This document shows, in pieces, positions 12,280 to 24,780 of a DNA stretch of 64,000 nt (positions are counted from its first letter, which is position 1; the number at the start of each line of letters is the position of its first letter). A program made the position numbers and the translations under genes. The stretch covers positions 582,384 through 646,383 of the forward strand of contig VZTJ01003853.1 in assembly GCA_013397795.1 (NCBI GenBank). The letters are read 5' to 3'. This stretch comes from Orthonyx spaldingii. Lineage: Eukaryota > Chordata > Aves > Passeriformes > Orthonychidae. Under the pieces are notes generated by a model. That model was not told the origin of the DNA, made no database searches, and saw only the letters and a list, made by a program, of their open reading frames with translations.

Positions 12280-13490
12280 TGAAAATAAACCCTGACAGGC
12301 TTTTTGAACCAGGACAAATTATGTCCAACCAATGTGATGCCCTTTAGCAGGGTAACTGGACTAATATTAAGGAAAACTATAGGAAAGTTTATGCTACTAT
12401 TCCCTAAGAGACTTGCAAGCAAACCAGTTAATGTGGCTTGAACTAAATTGGTATGAACTGGATATCCATCTGCTTTAAATGTATTTTCAGAAAATAGCAA
12501 ACATTTAATGTCAGGTAGGGTTCATTAGATGAACTTGTGTGGAGATTTTGATTAAAGTGGTGAATAGGAAGAACTTCGATGACAATCTGAGGAGGGGTCA
12601 AAAGGCTTAGTGGAATAGGTGAGATCAAATCCAGATGAAATTCAGTGTAGATAAGTACAAATTGTTTAGAAAGAAGACACAGGCTGTGTAAATAGGCGGG
12701 CAGCACTGCAGACAGCTATTAGGAGAGGACTTGTAGATTGTGTTGAATAACAAACATGCTGGTGATTCATCTCAAATATACCAACAGAAACAGGCTGGGA
12801 AAGGAGCTCAGTGTGCTGAATATTTAACAGAACAACAGACTTAAATAAAAACAGATAAATATGAGGTTAAGACATGTGGCCAAAAAAAAAAAAAAAATCC
12901 AAACCAAAAAATGCAACTTTATGGCTCTGAACTGCAAAGTTCCATTCAGGAACAAAATCCTGATGTTTTTATATGAAAACACTATCTCAGCATTGTTTAG
13001 CAGCCAAAGAAGAAAATAATATCTGAATTTATGACAAAAAATGTAAGGAACAGAAAGGAAAATTTTGTGCCATTATTTATAGCTATTTTATTGCCATGTT
13101 TTGAATGTTAGCTGATCTGATTTATCTTGATTTCAAAAAAAGAGTAGTTGAAAAAGCTACAGAAAAAGATAGCAAACATGATGAAAAGCAGGAAGACCTG
13201 AGAAACTGAACAAAGACTAGGGATTTTCAGCTTAGAAGAAAAAGACAACTGGAAAGTATGAGAAAGATTATGAAGAATATGGCTGGATAGCAGCTGCTCA
13301 ACATCTTCAGAACAGTGATAAAGTACTGATCAGAAGCAGGGAGCAGTTCTGTAACAGACCAAAGAAGACACTTTTCCAAGAAATGTGTAGTTAAGCTACG
13401 AAAATCCTCATCAAAGGATGCTATTTTCATTGAGTTTACATGGGTCAAAAAAGCAATTGAAGATATTAATGGAGTAAATTCCCAAACATT
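12280..13490 (+). mobile_element. Ancient, heavily diverged CR1 LINE fragment
   Basis: Scattered but ordered matches to the CR1 ORF2/3' region are visible on the plus strand: near 12310 the 'aaccaggacaaattatgtccaaccaa...agggtaactgg' stretch typical of the reverse transcriptase part; near 13215-13245 'ggattttcagcttagaagaaaaag', equivalent to the 'cttttcagcttggagaagag' block; and near 13395-13450 the 'ggatgctattttcattgagtttacatgggtcaaaaa' block before the 3' end. The order and spacing fit an old CR1 (CR1-X/L/H age group, by memory). Frames are destroyed, and a 16-A tract (12882-12897) interrupts it. Boundaries are approximate. Confidence 0.6.
12882..12897. repeat. Poly-A tract (A16)
   Basis: Uninterrupted homopolymer inside the old CR1 region. 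Confidence 0.9.
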
Positions 13491-14175
13491 AACTCAGGAA
13501 GTCTTCAGTCATTAAAAGACTTATTCAAACTATATGGAATATATATATAACTAAAGTATTTGCAAGCCACAATGGTCAGAATTAATTTAATACTTTAACA
13601 AATTTTATTTAGTCACTTCTATTCCTTCACTATGAAGAAATAGTTTAGAATATTAAAACTTGATTAATAAACAGGAACACCATGGAAGTTTAACCTTTCT
13701 ATTTATAATCCACAAAAAATAATGCAAAACAATAATGTAAGAGGCAGCAATGGAAGCGTACCTATTTCCTAATATTCTTGTAACCAGGTCTTCTAACAGC
13801 AGTGTGACAATTAGCCACTGTGCACTCGAGAGGATGCCGTTAACACCTCACATTCCCTCACCCCTCTTGTTTCTTTCAAATGTCTCAGGCAGAACATTGC
13901 TGATAATGGACTGTATGGAAAGCGTGTGAGGGAGAACAGGATAAACAAGCTATCAAAGTGATCATTGGACTGAGCTGCTGACTGAGCTTTGTTTGTTGTG
14001 ATGGGCACTAGGAACATGCAAAGGAAAGTTGAAATATGGGATCAATGGATAACACTAAGCATATTGAGTGACAGCAGTTATCAGTCAATATGAAGCCTTC
14101 TGTCTTATGGGAGAGCTGTTGTGCCAGCCATGGGGATTCTGCCTGTGGTCTGGAACACTTATTACTTTTACTAAC
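13491..14175. other. Unique noncoding sequence
   Basis: Nothing recognised. It ends at the putative 4-bp target site (ATGC, 14176-14179) of the following LTR. Confidence 0.5.
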
Positions 14176-14179
14176 ATGC

Positions 14180-14713
14180 TGTGATGAGTTGACCACAGCT
14201 GGATAGCAGGTGCCCACCAAGCAGCTCTATCACTCCTCACCTCAGCAGAACAGTGGGAGCAGAAAACAGGATGGAAAACCTTGTAGGTCAAAATAAAATC
14301 AGCTTAATAAAGCAAAAGCAAAGGCTGTGTGGAAACAAAGGAAAAAATGTATTTTATTCTCTATTTCTCTTCAGCAGATGATGTTCAGCCACTTCTTGGA
14401 AAGCAAGGCTTCAGCATGCATAGAGGTTTCTTCAGAAGACAAATATGAATAGTAAATGGCCCCTTTTCTTTGTCCTTTGTCTTAACTTTTACTGCACAGT
14501 AATATAATAACCCTTCAGTCAGCTGTGTCCTCTTCCTTGGTATTGCCAGTCCTCAGCCCACTAATGCAGGAAGGCCTGTTGGAGTGCCAGCACTGGCACT
14601 GCCCAGCAGTCCCAAAACACAGGTGTGCTATCAACACCTTCCCAGGTACCACTGCAAAGCACAGCACTGTGAGGGCTGTATGGGGAAACTGACTGTCTCA
14701 GCTAGACCATTCA
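14180..14713 (-). mobile_element. Solo ERV LTR, about 0.53 kb
   Basis: The plus strand starts TGTGATGAGTTGACC at 14180 and the element closes with ATTCA at 14713, giving TG...CA ends. ATGC occurs at 14176-14179 and again at 14714-14717, consistent with a 4-bp target-site duplication. On the minus strand the order matches a widespread bird LTR that I recall: a CTGAGA...CCCATA...GCCCTCA start, the GTGCTGTGCTTTGCA block near 14660, 'GTGTTGATA' near 14630, AATAAA at 14357-14352, a TTTATTAAGC block near 14310, and a final GGTGGGCACCTG...GTCAACTCATCACA-like end. Three minus-strand LTRs in this window share this polyadenylation layout. No internal proviral sequence is present. The open frames at 14008-14291 are incidental. 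Confidence 0.82.
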
Positions 14714-14717
14714 ATGC

Positions 14718-17700
14718 TCATGCACCCCTGAATTTTGTCTTGGTCTTGTCTGAAAGATAGTTCTTTTTCAGCTACTAACATTCCTGTAGGCATAGGAGTA
14801 ATTTAAGGGAGTAGTGCAGATGCATTAAGTTGCTTTAATGTCACTGAAAAATTTTCAAAGAAATTCTAAAAGAAGTTAATTTATAAATATTTCTACTAAT
14901 GAGATCACAGTGCTTCAGAAATTGGCCCAGTATAGCATACATTTAAATTTTCTAGGCTAGTAATTTGGCCAAAATTGATGCAAGCTTTCAAAAACTGGTT
15001 GAGAGCTGGGTAGTAAGTTTGAATTTGTCCCTTTATCTCCCCTTATACAAAAACTCAGCTAAGATTTTTTTTTTATGTGTTCCTATACTCAGTTTTATAG
15101 CTGTAGTTTCCTTCGTGTGGAGAAGGTCTTTGTATGATATGGTCCCCTTTTGGTTTTTTTTGTTGTTGTTGCTACTTTTAATGCTCTTAGTCTGTTTTAT
15201 GATTCATCTGGCAAATAACTATCATAACATTGATCTCAAAGCACACATTTATATTCACTGTTAAGAATCAAAAATGTTAGGAAGCTGTCCGCTGAGCTTC
15301 GTAAGCGTCCTAATAAATTATAAGATGTATGGTTTGTGTAAATATGTAGTACAATTGTATATTTTCCTTACCCTGTCAGCACAGTTCAATAAAAGCAATA
15401 TTAAATAGCTATTAGAAGAGCTTATTGGATATATCAGCTAACAAATATCTTCTAAGTAAATGAGAACCAGCAATGAGTTCTGGCAAACAGATAAGCAGAA
15501 TTTCTCAGAATTTCTTTTTTTTAAATTTTTTTTAGTGATGGAAATACACATTTAAAAAAAAAGCTTTATGACTGAGACAAATCAACAAAAGCAAGGAAAT
15601 TGAAAGCAGATGCTTGCGTTCTGGAGCAAGTTCATGACTTGATAAGGGTGTATGTCAGCCATTAACATTAGAGGAGTTGCATAGATGCAAAACAGAAGAT
15701 TGGACACTACACATATTAGCTTTTCCTGTGTCTTCCTTTGAGTTTGCAAATGCCTGATTCCAGAGCCAAATGTGCTTGGTGTCAGGTTGAACTATTAAGA
15801 CAATATGAAGACTCCTTCAGTTATTTATTATTTTAGGAAAAAAATTAGGTTGGGTTTGATGCTTAGGTGTGAGGGATTCATCCTTCACTAATGGTTACTA
15901 AGGACTGGTAGTACTGCTACATTCTTACTGTTTATTACTATATTTTTAAGTAAAGATATTGCTGTACCTCTCATGCTACTTCAGTCCTACTTGCTCATTC
16001 TTTCATGGCTTTCTCAGTTATGTAGAGCTACACAAAAATTCACTCATTTGAGTTTGTGTCTCTTGTTTCTTGCTGAAGTTCCTTGCAATCTGCTTTATAT
16101 TGTTTTGATAACCTAAAGTAGTCCTAAAATGGAAATTAATTTTCTTTGCTGCTCCTTTGAGCTAAGATTTTACTAAGTCGTTTTCCAAACAAAGAAACAA
16201 ACACAAGCTGTTATTTTCAAATGGATTTCAATACTATGCTTTCCAGTTTCTAAATCATATAATTGTATTTACAATCACTTCTGATCAGTCTGCTCTCTTC
16301 TACTGGTGGATTTTTTTTCTCTCTTTAATCAGTAAACTACTGCAGGTGGATGTTCAGTGGTATAACAATTTGAAGAAAAAGAGTTCTTTGTGCTTTGCTA
16401 GTTCATTAACAAATCCAAATTTTCTCCAGGATTTGTCCACACAACAAATATAGTTCTCGGTATTAGAGCAACAGCTCACATGAACCTTCATTTTCATCTG
16501 CTCTAGTACTGTTGTCATTAAGCCCTATAACAATCTGTCCTTTATCTCAAGATAAAATGTGGCATAATTACTTATGTGTCTCTTCAGACTTTTTAATAAA
16601 ATACTTTTTCTTGTCACTTAAACATCACTCGGATGATAGCACTGTTCTAGTTCCTGTTAACAGTGTTTCCTGAAATGTTGCTGTTATTAGAGTGGATCAT
16701 TAATACATCTTTTGGGTCTGGGAAAACCATCATATCAGTGAAAAAAAAAAAAAAAGAGTGAAGACACAAATATCAACTTTAATAAATTTAGATAAATATT
16801 TCTTACTGATATTGATTAATTGATTGGCCCATTGGAATTATTTGAATATAAGAGCCTCTGTGTGGCTGGAATATTCTTGGTTCACAGCTAATAACCCTGA
16901 GCCCTAGTCCACTTTGAAGGCTCCTAGGTATTACAGTGACTCATAATAAGCAGTGATAATAAGAAATACCGTTGTTGAACTTTGAGATAAGTTATTGTCT
17001 AACTGATGAGAAAGTAAATGCATGGGGTAGACATCCTTAGTACTGATTATTGCTGGAATGTGTGATATGGCAGCTCTCTGAAATAAAACATCTATTGAAG
17101 AAATGTTACTTATCAAAGGAAAGCTAGATCCGAACTGCTGAAAAGAGCACTTTCAAGGTTGTATGGGAATAGCATTCAGCTTCACAAAATAAAAATTAGA
17201 AATGTGGATTCTTTATCACAAAATAGGATCTCCCAAAGGAAATACCAAACACAAGGCAATACCAGGACTGTCACTAAATATGCCATCCTCAAGGCAACAG
17301 CTGTAATGGAATGTATTCTACCAATTTATCAAAGCAGAATATGCTGTCTCCGTCAGAAAGAGCAAACTTTATGATGATTCTTTTGGATTCTGTCCATTGT
17401 GAGTCTCTAGCACTGAATTAGTCTGTCCCATGATGCTGTGGCATTTTAGAGCTTGAACAAAGCCAGACACTTCCTAGGCCAATACCCCTCTCTTCCCACA
17501 CCTGGCAAAGAACGAAAAACCCCAATGCTCCATTTCCAATTCCTCATTTGCAAGGCATGACAGAACCAGGTGTACGGAGAATTTAAAAATGGATGATAAA
17601 CTGGCCAACAAGATGATTGTTTGGAAAATAGGAAAGATAATCCTCCAACCATTGCATAATGGGTTGTGTGACAAAAAGGTGCTTAGAGTAAGAAGTGACA

Positions 17701-19043
17701 CTATATGTTTGTTTTTCTGTGTAGCAAGATATGTGTAGAATACATATTCTGCAATCCAGTATTCCATGATGAAGAAAAGAGTTTAAAAGTATTGGTTAAA
17801 AATGAAAAAAAGCCTTGATAGTCATAATGCTAAATTAGCTTTCTATCTGTTTTTTGGGGTTCTTAAGTAATTTCTTTGTCAAAAAAGAATGTTTTTGAGA
17901 TTAGAAGCTTGAAGAAGAGAGGCTGAGCAAGGAAAATAAATTAAATTAATATAGCTACACCGTAACAGTTAATCAGCTGGGCTGTGATATAGCTCCCAAC
18001 TCAGTCATTTTAAGGCCAAGCATCTTGGTTAATAATCATCCACATTTCTTTTGTGAGTACTGAAAAGAGAAAGGCACCTCTAAATTTTGTCCAAAACTGG
18101 CCTTTAAGGCAAGTGAAATGAATCACATTTTCAAGATGACTTTCTTTGTTCATTACTGTGGACAACTAGTGAAAATATTTCAAATTAAGCTAACTTTTGA
18201 ATAACTGAATGTGAGGCAAATTCTTTTCATGTTGAAACAATTGATTTTTTTTTCATCCTCCATCATTTGCAATAGGAACAAGCAAAGCTATCTAGAACAG
18301 TTTCTTGAGTTACCAGAAACAATGTAAAGCACTGAATGAAAAGTCAAAATTTTTTTACTTCTATAAAAGAATATCCCAAAATTTCCATTTTATGAAATGG
18401 AGGCTTGCTGTCTTTGCTCTGTGTGTGTATAGTGACTGCTGCAAAAAAGAATCCATTTTGAAATTGAAATGGTGCTGTGAGGGTGTTCCAATTCCTGAGA
18501 TCTTATTAACTAAAAGAGAAAAGTCTGGACATCCCAGAATTATCCTTAAATATACAAGTTTCATTTTTTTTAAGAACAAAAAATTATTATCCATAGTTAA
18601 GAGTTGCTGGTTTAAATGCACCTGTGAAGTATGGATGCTGCCAATGCATATGTAAGTTTTTTTAAGAATTAAACTGCTTTTTATCTGACTTTTACAACAC
18701 AGGAAAATTGACTCACTACAATCAATTGTAGGTTATTAGTCTGATGTTCACTCGACCTTTTTCATTCAGACTTTTAAATTCAAAATAATTTAGAAATAGC
18801 ATAAAATATAGAACTAAATAATTCATAACTTTAAAATATTCAGTATTTTAATTCAGATTCAACTTGCTTGATAAATACCTTTTGGGATTCAAAGACCAAA
18901 ATAAAAGTAGATTACACGTATTCCAAAACAAGCAAAGCACGTCCAGGAGGCATTTTGATTTGTGGGGCAAAAGGGAAGTGAGTAACATGACAAATGACAG
19001 CAATTCATGTGACATGAGTGACAGAGGGATTGGACTAACCTTA
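14718..19043. other. Unique AT-rich noncoding sequence
   Basis: About 4.3 kb with no recognised repeat family beyond simple tracts: TTG repeats near 15161-15171, A15 at 16741-16755, and an A/T inverted-repeat-like block near 15515-15563. The open frames at 17474-17767 (minus) and 18305-18655 (plus) lack family resemblance and clear splice context. Confidence 0.5.
16741..16755. repeat. Poly-A tract (A15)
   Basis: Homopolymer followed by GAGTG; no associated retrocopy seen. Confidence 0.9.
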
Positions 19044-19620
19044 TGAAGTTCAGTAAGGGGAAATGCACGGTGCTGGGTGAGAATAACCTAGGTAGGGAGT
19101 AAAGAGCTAAGTGACAATTCTACTGAAAAGCACCTGGAGATTTTGATGGACCTCTGGTTGAATATGAGCTAATAGCACACTTTCATCATGAGCAAAATGA
19201 GCTGCATACTGAGCTACATTGGGAGACCTGTGGCCAGCAGATCAATGAAAGCAGCTATTTTCACCATAAATTGTGAGTTACTGAAACACTTCCTGTAGTT
19301 CTGGGTCTCCAGTTAAAGAGGGATTTGGAGAAGCCATCAGAGATTCAGTAAGGGAGTTTGCAAGGAGGAGTGAAGAGATGTTCAAGTTTACTCAAGTAGA
19401 AAAGAGGAACTAAGGAGGGATCTAATAGTCTGAAGATCGTTACAGGCTAATAACAGCTTGTGAAGGATAGTTACAAACAGTGACATAGCAATCTGTTCTT
19501 CATAGTGAACAATATTCTAAACAGGAGCAATGGTCACAAATGGTGACTCTAGGGCTTTGTATCTGGTTTTGAAATACTTCTCTTTTTTTCACCAACTCTA
19601 AGGGCAGTGCAGTGCTTCCA
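19044..19620 (+). mobile_element. Ancient CR1 LINE 3'-region fragment
   Basis: Diverged CR1 blocks appear in the canonical order: 'gaagttcagtaaggggaaatgca' (19044), 'gagctacattgggagacctgtggccagcag' (19207, the 'attaggagaagcgtggccagcagg' block), 'cctgtagttctgggtctccag' (19291), 'gaactaaggagggatctaatag' (19406, the 'gaggctgaggggggatctgatc' block) and 'aggagcaatggtcacaaatgg' (19521). Stops break every frame and the terminal octamer repeats are not evident. Family not assigned. Confidence 0.65.
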
Positions 19621-22600
19621 TCTGACACCTGGACGTGCTGTCAGAACTTCAGATTTGGAAATTTCTTGGACTCAAGGAGATGAAGTCATGTCTGGAATAG
19701 TCAGTGTTGGTGATAACTTATTTCCCAGCAGGAGATCAGGAGAAGTGTCTTTCTGAGACCCCTCCACTTAGTGTGTGACTCTGTGTTTCATTGCTGCAAT
19801 ACTTGAGTTCTGTGCAGCAGAAGTTATTTTTCTTCACAGTGGGAAGTGATTGATGAGGGGCTCATATTGCTTTCCTTCTGTAAATGGGTACTAAATAGAG
19901 ATAAAGTAAGATCAAAGTTTCAGTCTTAATTTTATGTACTTGTTTGCATGCCTTAAAGACTTGTAGTAAACTTCTTCACTTGTTCACAAAAAGCTTTCTT
20001 TACCTTCATCTATGTTTATGGACCCAGCACATCAGCAAAGCTAACTCAGGTAGCCAGAATATGAGGAAAATATAACTGCTATGACTTTATCGTGTTCTGC
20101 ATCCACTTTCATTAATGATAACGTGATTTCTATAATTTCCCTTTGTATTTACTACATAGCTATGAGACATTTTCCTCTTCTTGTCTTATCTGTCCATACT
20201 TACTTTGCCCTCTGCAGCTCCATCTTAGTGGATGATGTGGGTAAAAGGTGTATGAGGTCCTTTCCTTAAAGACGGTAGCACAATGCAAAATGTACAAGGG
20301 GAAAAAAGGTATTTTTCATAGTCATTTTCATTTAGCCTGATTTTTCTTCAAGAACTGGTATAGAAAATATTGGTAGTTGTGTACCAATTGTACATACATA
20401 TTCTAATTCTCAGTGTGTTCTTTTAACACAAGTCTCCTTTACGTCTTAGCTGCTTGAAATAAAGACAAGTGAATATTTTGTGAGTAACGTGAGCTAGCAG
20501 AAAAATTTAACAAATATTAACTGGCATGCTAATTAGATAAACAGTCAGGACTGGGTTAATAAAAGGGCTAGTAGAAAACAAGAGTCCTCTGTATTTACCC
20601 CAATAACTGATAAGAGACCTCAAAGGACAAGGAAGAGTATGTCTTAGTCCAATTACCTTGAAGATTTTTGAATCCAGGCTTGTGTAAACAGTGCCAAGAC
20701 CTGTGAGTTATTATTACATGGAGTAAGGGATTCTCAGTTTTGCCCACTAATTTCCCAACACAGTCACCAGAGCAGTACAGAATTTACACTTTCTTCATTC
20801 TGTCATGTGATAAGCAGTTTTGTAAAGAATACAGCAAGTACATAAAACTAGGTGGCCAATGCAATATGTTAGTGTTATATAGTTGCTTTTAGTAAGTGAA
20901 AAGTTGTCTGGTATATAGCAAATTACGAAATCCCAAGGCTCTAAGACAACAGCCACACAATACATTTTGAATTAAAAAGCCAGAAATTAGACTTTAAACT
21001 TCAAGTGGCTCCAATGTTCTGTTCCCTTCACAGAAGCCAGTTGCTAACATTTCTGAGATACTGTATTAAACTTGACTCTTAGGTGTTTATTGAATTGGAA
21101 TCCTGGAAAACAAAGTAATTTTTTTCTTGTTCTGGTTTGATGTTTTTTAATTAAATGTTTTGCATTGTGGGTCTTCATGAACATGTAATTAAATTGTTAA
21201 GTGTAATTATTCATGAGTGGAGACAATTATGTTAAAAAAATAATGTGTATTATTGGATTTACATAAGAAGCTTTTGCTGGCAGTGACTGTAATATTTTTG
21301 TTAAAACAGAAGGCTTAATATCAATCATAGTTACCAGGCCATAGTAGATGAATCACATAGAACAGCAAAGGTACACTTTGAATTTTAAATGCCAGGGTAC
21401 TCTTTCTACTCTCCTAACAGCTGCTCTTGAAAACAGTTTCATTAAATTATAAATTATCTTTTAAATAACATGATCTAATTGTGAATGCAATATTAGACAG
21501 GTTATCTACTTCAAAAATTTTTGTTGTCCTCAAACCAAGATGAACATGCCTGTAAAGAATATTTTGCTTTTTTGCTGGATGCTGTGAGAGAAACTAGTAA
21601 GTTTTTTGCAGCATTAATACTTAATTGGCAGGGTTTCCTTTTGTCTTTCACTTTGAAGTTAGCTGTAAAGCATTATTCTTGTCAAATAATGCCTATACCA
21701 ACATTGCTGTGCAATAATTTTGGAACCAGCTGGAACTTCAACTCTTAAAATTAAACAGGAAAATTCAGCAGAGTTCGTGGGATTAACTCCATTCAATAGT
21801 GCCTTTACCTGTAAAGTGACTAGATCATGACAATATAAGGTGACCCAGGGAGCCTACACTTATTCTAGTGGTGATATTTTCTATCTGATGTTAGATGGGC
21901 AGGATAATCCGCAACAGTGCCAAAAAACTAACATTATTGAAAATTTATTAGGTTAGGGATTTTTATCAGAATAAGATAGTGAATGCATAGCGTGGACAGA
22001 CACAGCAAATCTGTCTCAGTCTTGAAAAGGCAGCTCTACAGACAGTGAAAAACTCATATTTTATGAAAAGCACAATTTGTTCACTTATATCCAATATAAC
22101 AGATGCATTTCAACTGATTCTTAAAGCAAGTCCATCAAAACAGTTTATGGTTGAAAATATTTTAAATATCTGGGCTTCTAATGAGGAGAAATATTGACAA
22201 AACAGGAAAATGTAGAGAAATATTAACAATCAGCAAAGTCTTTATTGTAAAGTTACTAAATGATGATAAATTACCTATATTGAGTTAAAATTGGATCAGA
22301 AATGGTAAATGTCTTGAAGATTTCTTATCAGCATAATAGACATGAAATCAATGCACTCTACAGCTGCACTTCCTGGTTTCAGCCATCATTGACTGATGAC
22401 TCAGCTTCATCTGTTACAGTCAACTGTCAATTTACAGAAATATCATTGAACTAATTTCCAAAATGTCTTTATTCATTCAACTAAATATTTTCTGTTCACC
22501 AGAACTGTGAAGCTGATAAAAATGTTTTAGTGTACTGGCAACTAATTTTGCAAATCAGCATAGTACTCAACATTTTTTTCAAATGTAACCTTACAATACA

Positions 22601-24685
22601 ATTTATAGTCACAACTTATTAGTACTCTCAGAGTACTACAATATTCTGTGTCAAACCTTTTTTTCCTCCTTTCCTGTGGCTTTAATTAAATCTTCTGCAT
22701 ACTCAAACGTTCAGCCAGATGCACCTGTCTCCAGGACTGGTATGTTGCTTTTCTCTTGGGCCTTGACTTCTCATGAAACAGTATTGCTATTCCACTTCTG
22801 AACAAGGGTCTTTGTTTGCATCCACACACCCACCCCCACACTGTGTTCTCTATAATTTTGTGTGTGAAACTAAGAAACAAATATATTTGCTAAAAAGTCA
22901 TATTTAATTTACAAATACGTAAAAGAAAGTGTCATGCAAGACAATCTGATCTGGGTTTATAACCTGAAATATAATGTGAAAAAGGCACTTGGTTAGTAAC
23001 TTCTTTACAAAGGTTATCCAGAGGTACCATCACTGCGTTTATATGTTTGGGGAATGCACACTGCTAATTTTTTTTCTCAAGTGTTCCCATTGATGATTTT
23101 TCAGATTTTCTTTCTGAAAAGAAGAAAAAATTTTCCGTTTGGATCTTTGTTCTGCTTCTGTTCCAACTTTCTAGTCTAACTCTTTGGGGTAGAAAACTTT
23201 ATGCAAATCTATTATTCACATGTTCGTGTGAAAGGAAATAATCATGAATGAACAGCTGCATCTGACTTCTCTATGGACAGCCTGTGTCTTGCAACCTCAT
23301 ATCGTGGTAAATGGTGATAGTTCTTTTCCTATTTTCATTATCAAAAAAACATTCTGAAAATTTGTTGGGTATAAGGAAACCAGCATTTTCTTCAGTTCTG
23401 TGAGGGTATGAGAGGAAAAGAAGTTTACACTGTCTGCATTTCAGAATCTCTGCCTAAAAATGTTTTTTTTTTTGTTTAGAATAAATCTTCAGTTTCCATT
23501 CATTTTTTAGTAACAGATGCAGTGTAGGTCTATTAATGAAACCTATTGGGGTTTAGATAGGTTTTTTTTTTTCATGGTAAGTGAAATTCTTAGGGGTTGG
23601 TTTGGGGTCTTTTAAAGTATATATGAAGACTTAGCCCTGGCTGTTGAAATAAGGGGCTGCCTTGGTGGAGCTGGGAGGTGGCAGTGTGCCCCTCCCACTG
23701 AGTCAGGGGTGCTGTATGCACCAGGACACCGAGTGGCCCGTGACAAAGAGCTGCTCTTGTGCAGCCCACCACCAAACTCTGACCCATGTCATAACTTGAA
23801 AATGTATGGTTTTTGCTTTTCGTACACCCAGGATTTAATCCTGTCTTAATGAGCACAAACTGTTACTGGTGGACTTATTCCCAAGCTGCTGAATTAACTT
23901 CTAATTTATGATTCATGCTGGGCAGGCATGTTAGCAGTTGGTATGGGAATTCCGTATTGGAGATGGTCCCAATATTCCTCACAATTTCAAGTATTGAAGA
24001 GGTATATTTTAGTAAAACACAGATGGTTGCTGCTTTTTCTTCTTTAAAAAAAATGTATTTCAACTCCACCTACTAAGAAGACAGACATAAGTCAGCTTTG
24101 CTGCTGCAATCATCTTTACTCTAGATTAGTTTATTTGTCACTGCTCTTACCTTACAGTCACATAGTGTTGAGATTGAATAATATTATGTTAAGCACTTTG
24201 AGTTTTACACAGCTCACATTTTTAAATGTTAGGAATTATGCTTTCTTTAAAAATGTTGTTTAAGCCCCATTTTTTGAGGGTTTTAAGCACTTAAGAATCC
24301 AGGAAAGGAACTTGCTCCGTGTTAGGACAACCCTCTGTATAAAGATGTGCATGTGTGAGAGGTGTCAGAACTACTGCAGCCAAGAGGCAGCTGGTCAAAA
24401 TCGTCGGTGTAGCTTAAAGATCAGGTGAGCTCACCACACAGACACATCTGGTGGCAGCTGGCTGAACAAGCCACCCCAAAGGAATAAAATGACCCGATTA
24501 TGGATGCATTATTATTTTAGAGGTAATTGTTCTGAGAGTAATGTTTTTTATTTTATTGAACACCAGAGGGCATGAAAGCATGTTTCTACAGAGGGAGAAA
24601 TACTTTGCAAGCAAGTTAAAGCACTTCTGAAATCCCATTGCTTTCATGATAACAAAACCTATGAAAAGTGGGATTGCTTTACAGC
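19621..24685. other. Unique AT-rich noncoding sequence
   Basis: About 5 kb with no recognised gene. TAATTA-rich text around 21125-21240 could be a homeodomain-type conserved element, but this is only an impression. A moderately GC-rich, non-repetitive patch at about 23620-23790 and another at about 24310-24480 were not matched to any repeat family. Confidence 0.45.
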
Positions 24686-24780
24686 ATCACAGAATCTCTC
24701 AGGCTGGAAGGCGCCTCTGGAAATCCTTTAGTCCAACCCCCCTGCTCAAGTAGGGTCACCTGGAGCAGGTGGTCCTAGAC
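24686..24780 (-). mobile_element. Truncated CR1 LINE 3' end
   Basis: The 'tcacagaatctctcaggctggaagg' start, followed by 'cctctggaaatcctttagtccaacccccctgctcaag' and 'gggtcacctggagcagg', is the reverse complement of a typical avian CR1 3' end. Only about 95 bases remain, so the copy is severely 5'-truncated, as is usual for CR1. CR1 lacks a poly-A tail and ends in short ATTCT(A/G)TGA-type repeats, present here as a single diverged unit. Confidence 0.85.

Noticed and set aside
18305..18655. 116-codon plus-strand open frame
   Set aside because: Lys/Phe/Cys-rich composition typical of AT-rich noncoding DNA, no recognised family, no convincing flanking splice sites.
22686..22880. Minus-strand frame with a possible CAG acceptor and ACAG/GTGCAT donor
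   Set aside because: Splice signals are weak and the peptide has no recognisable character beyond a basic stretch.
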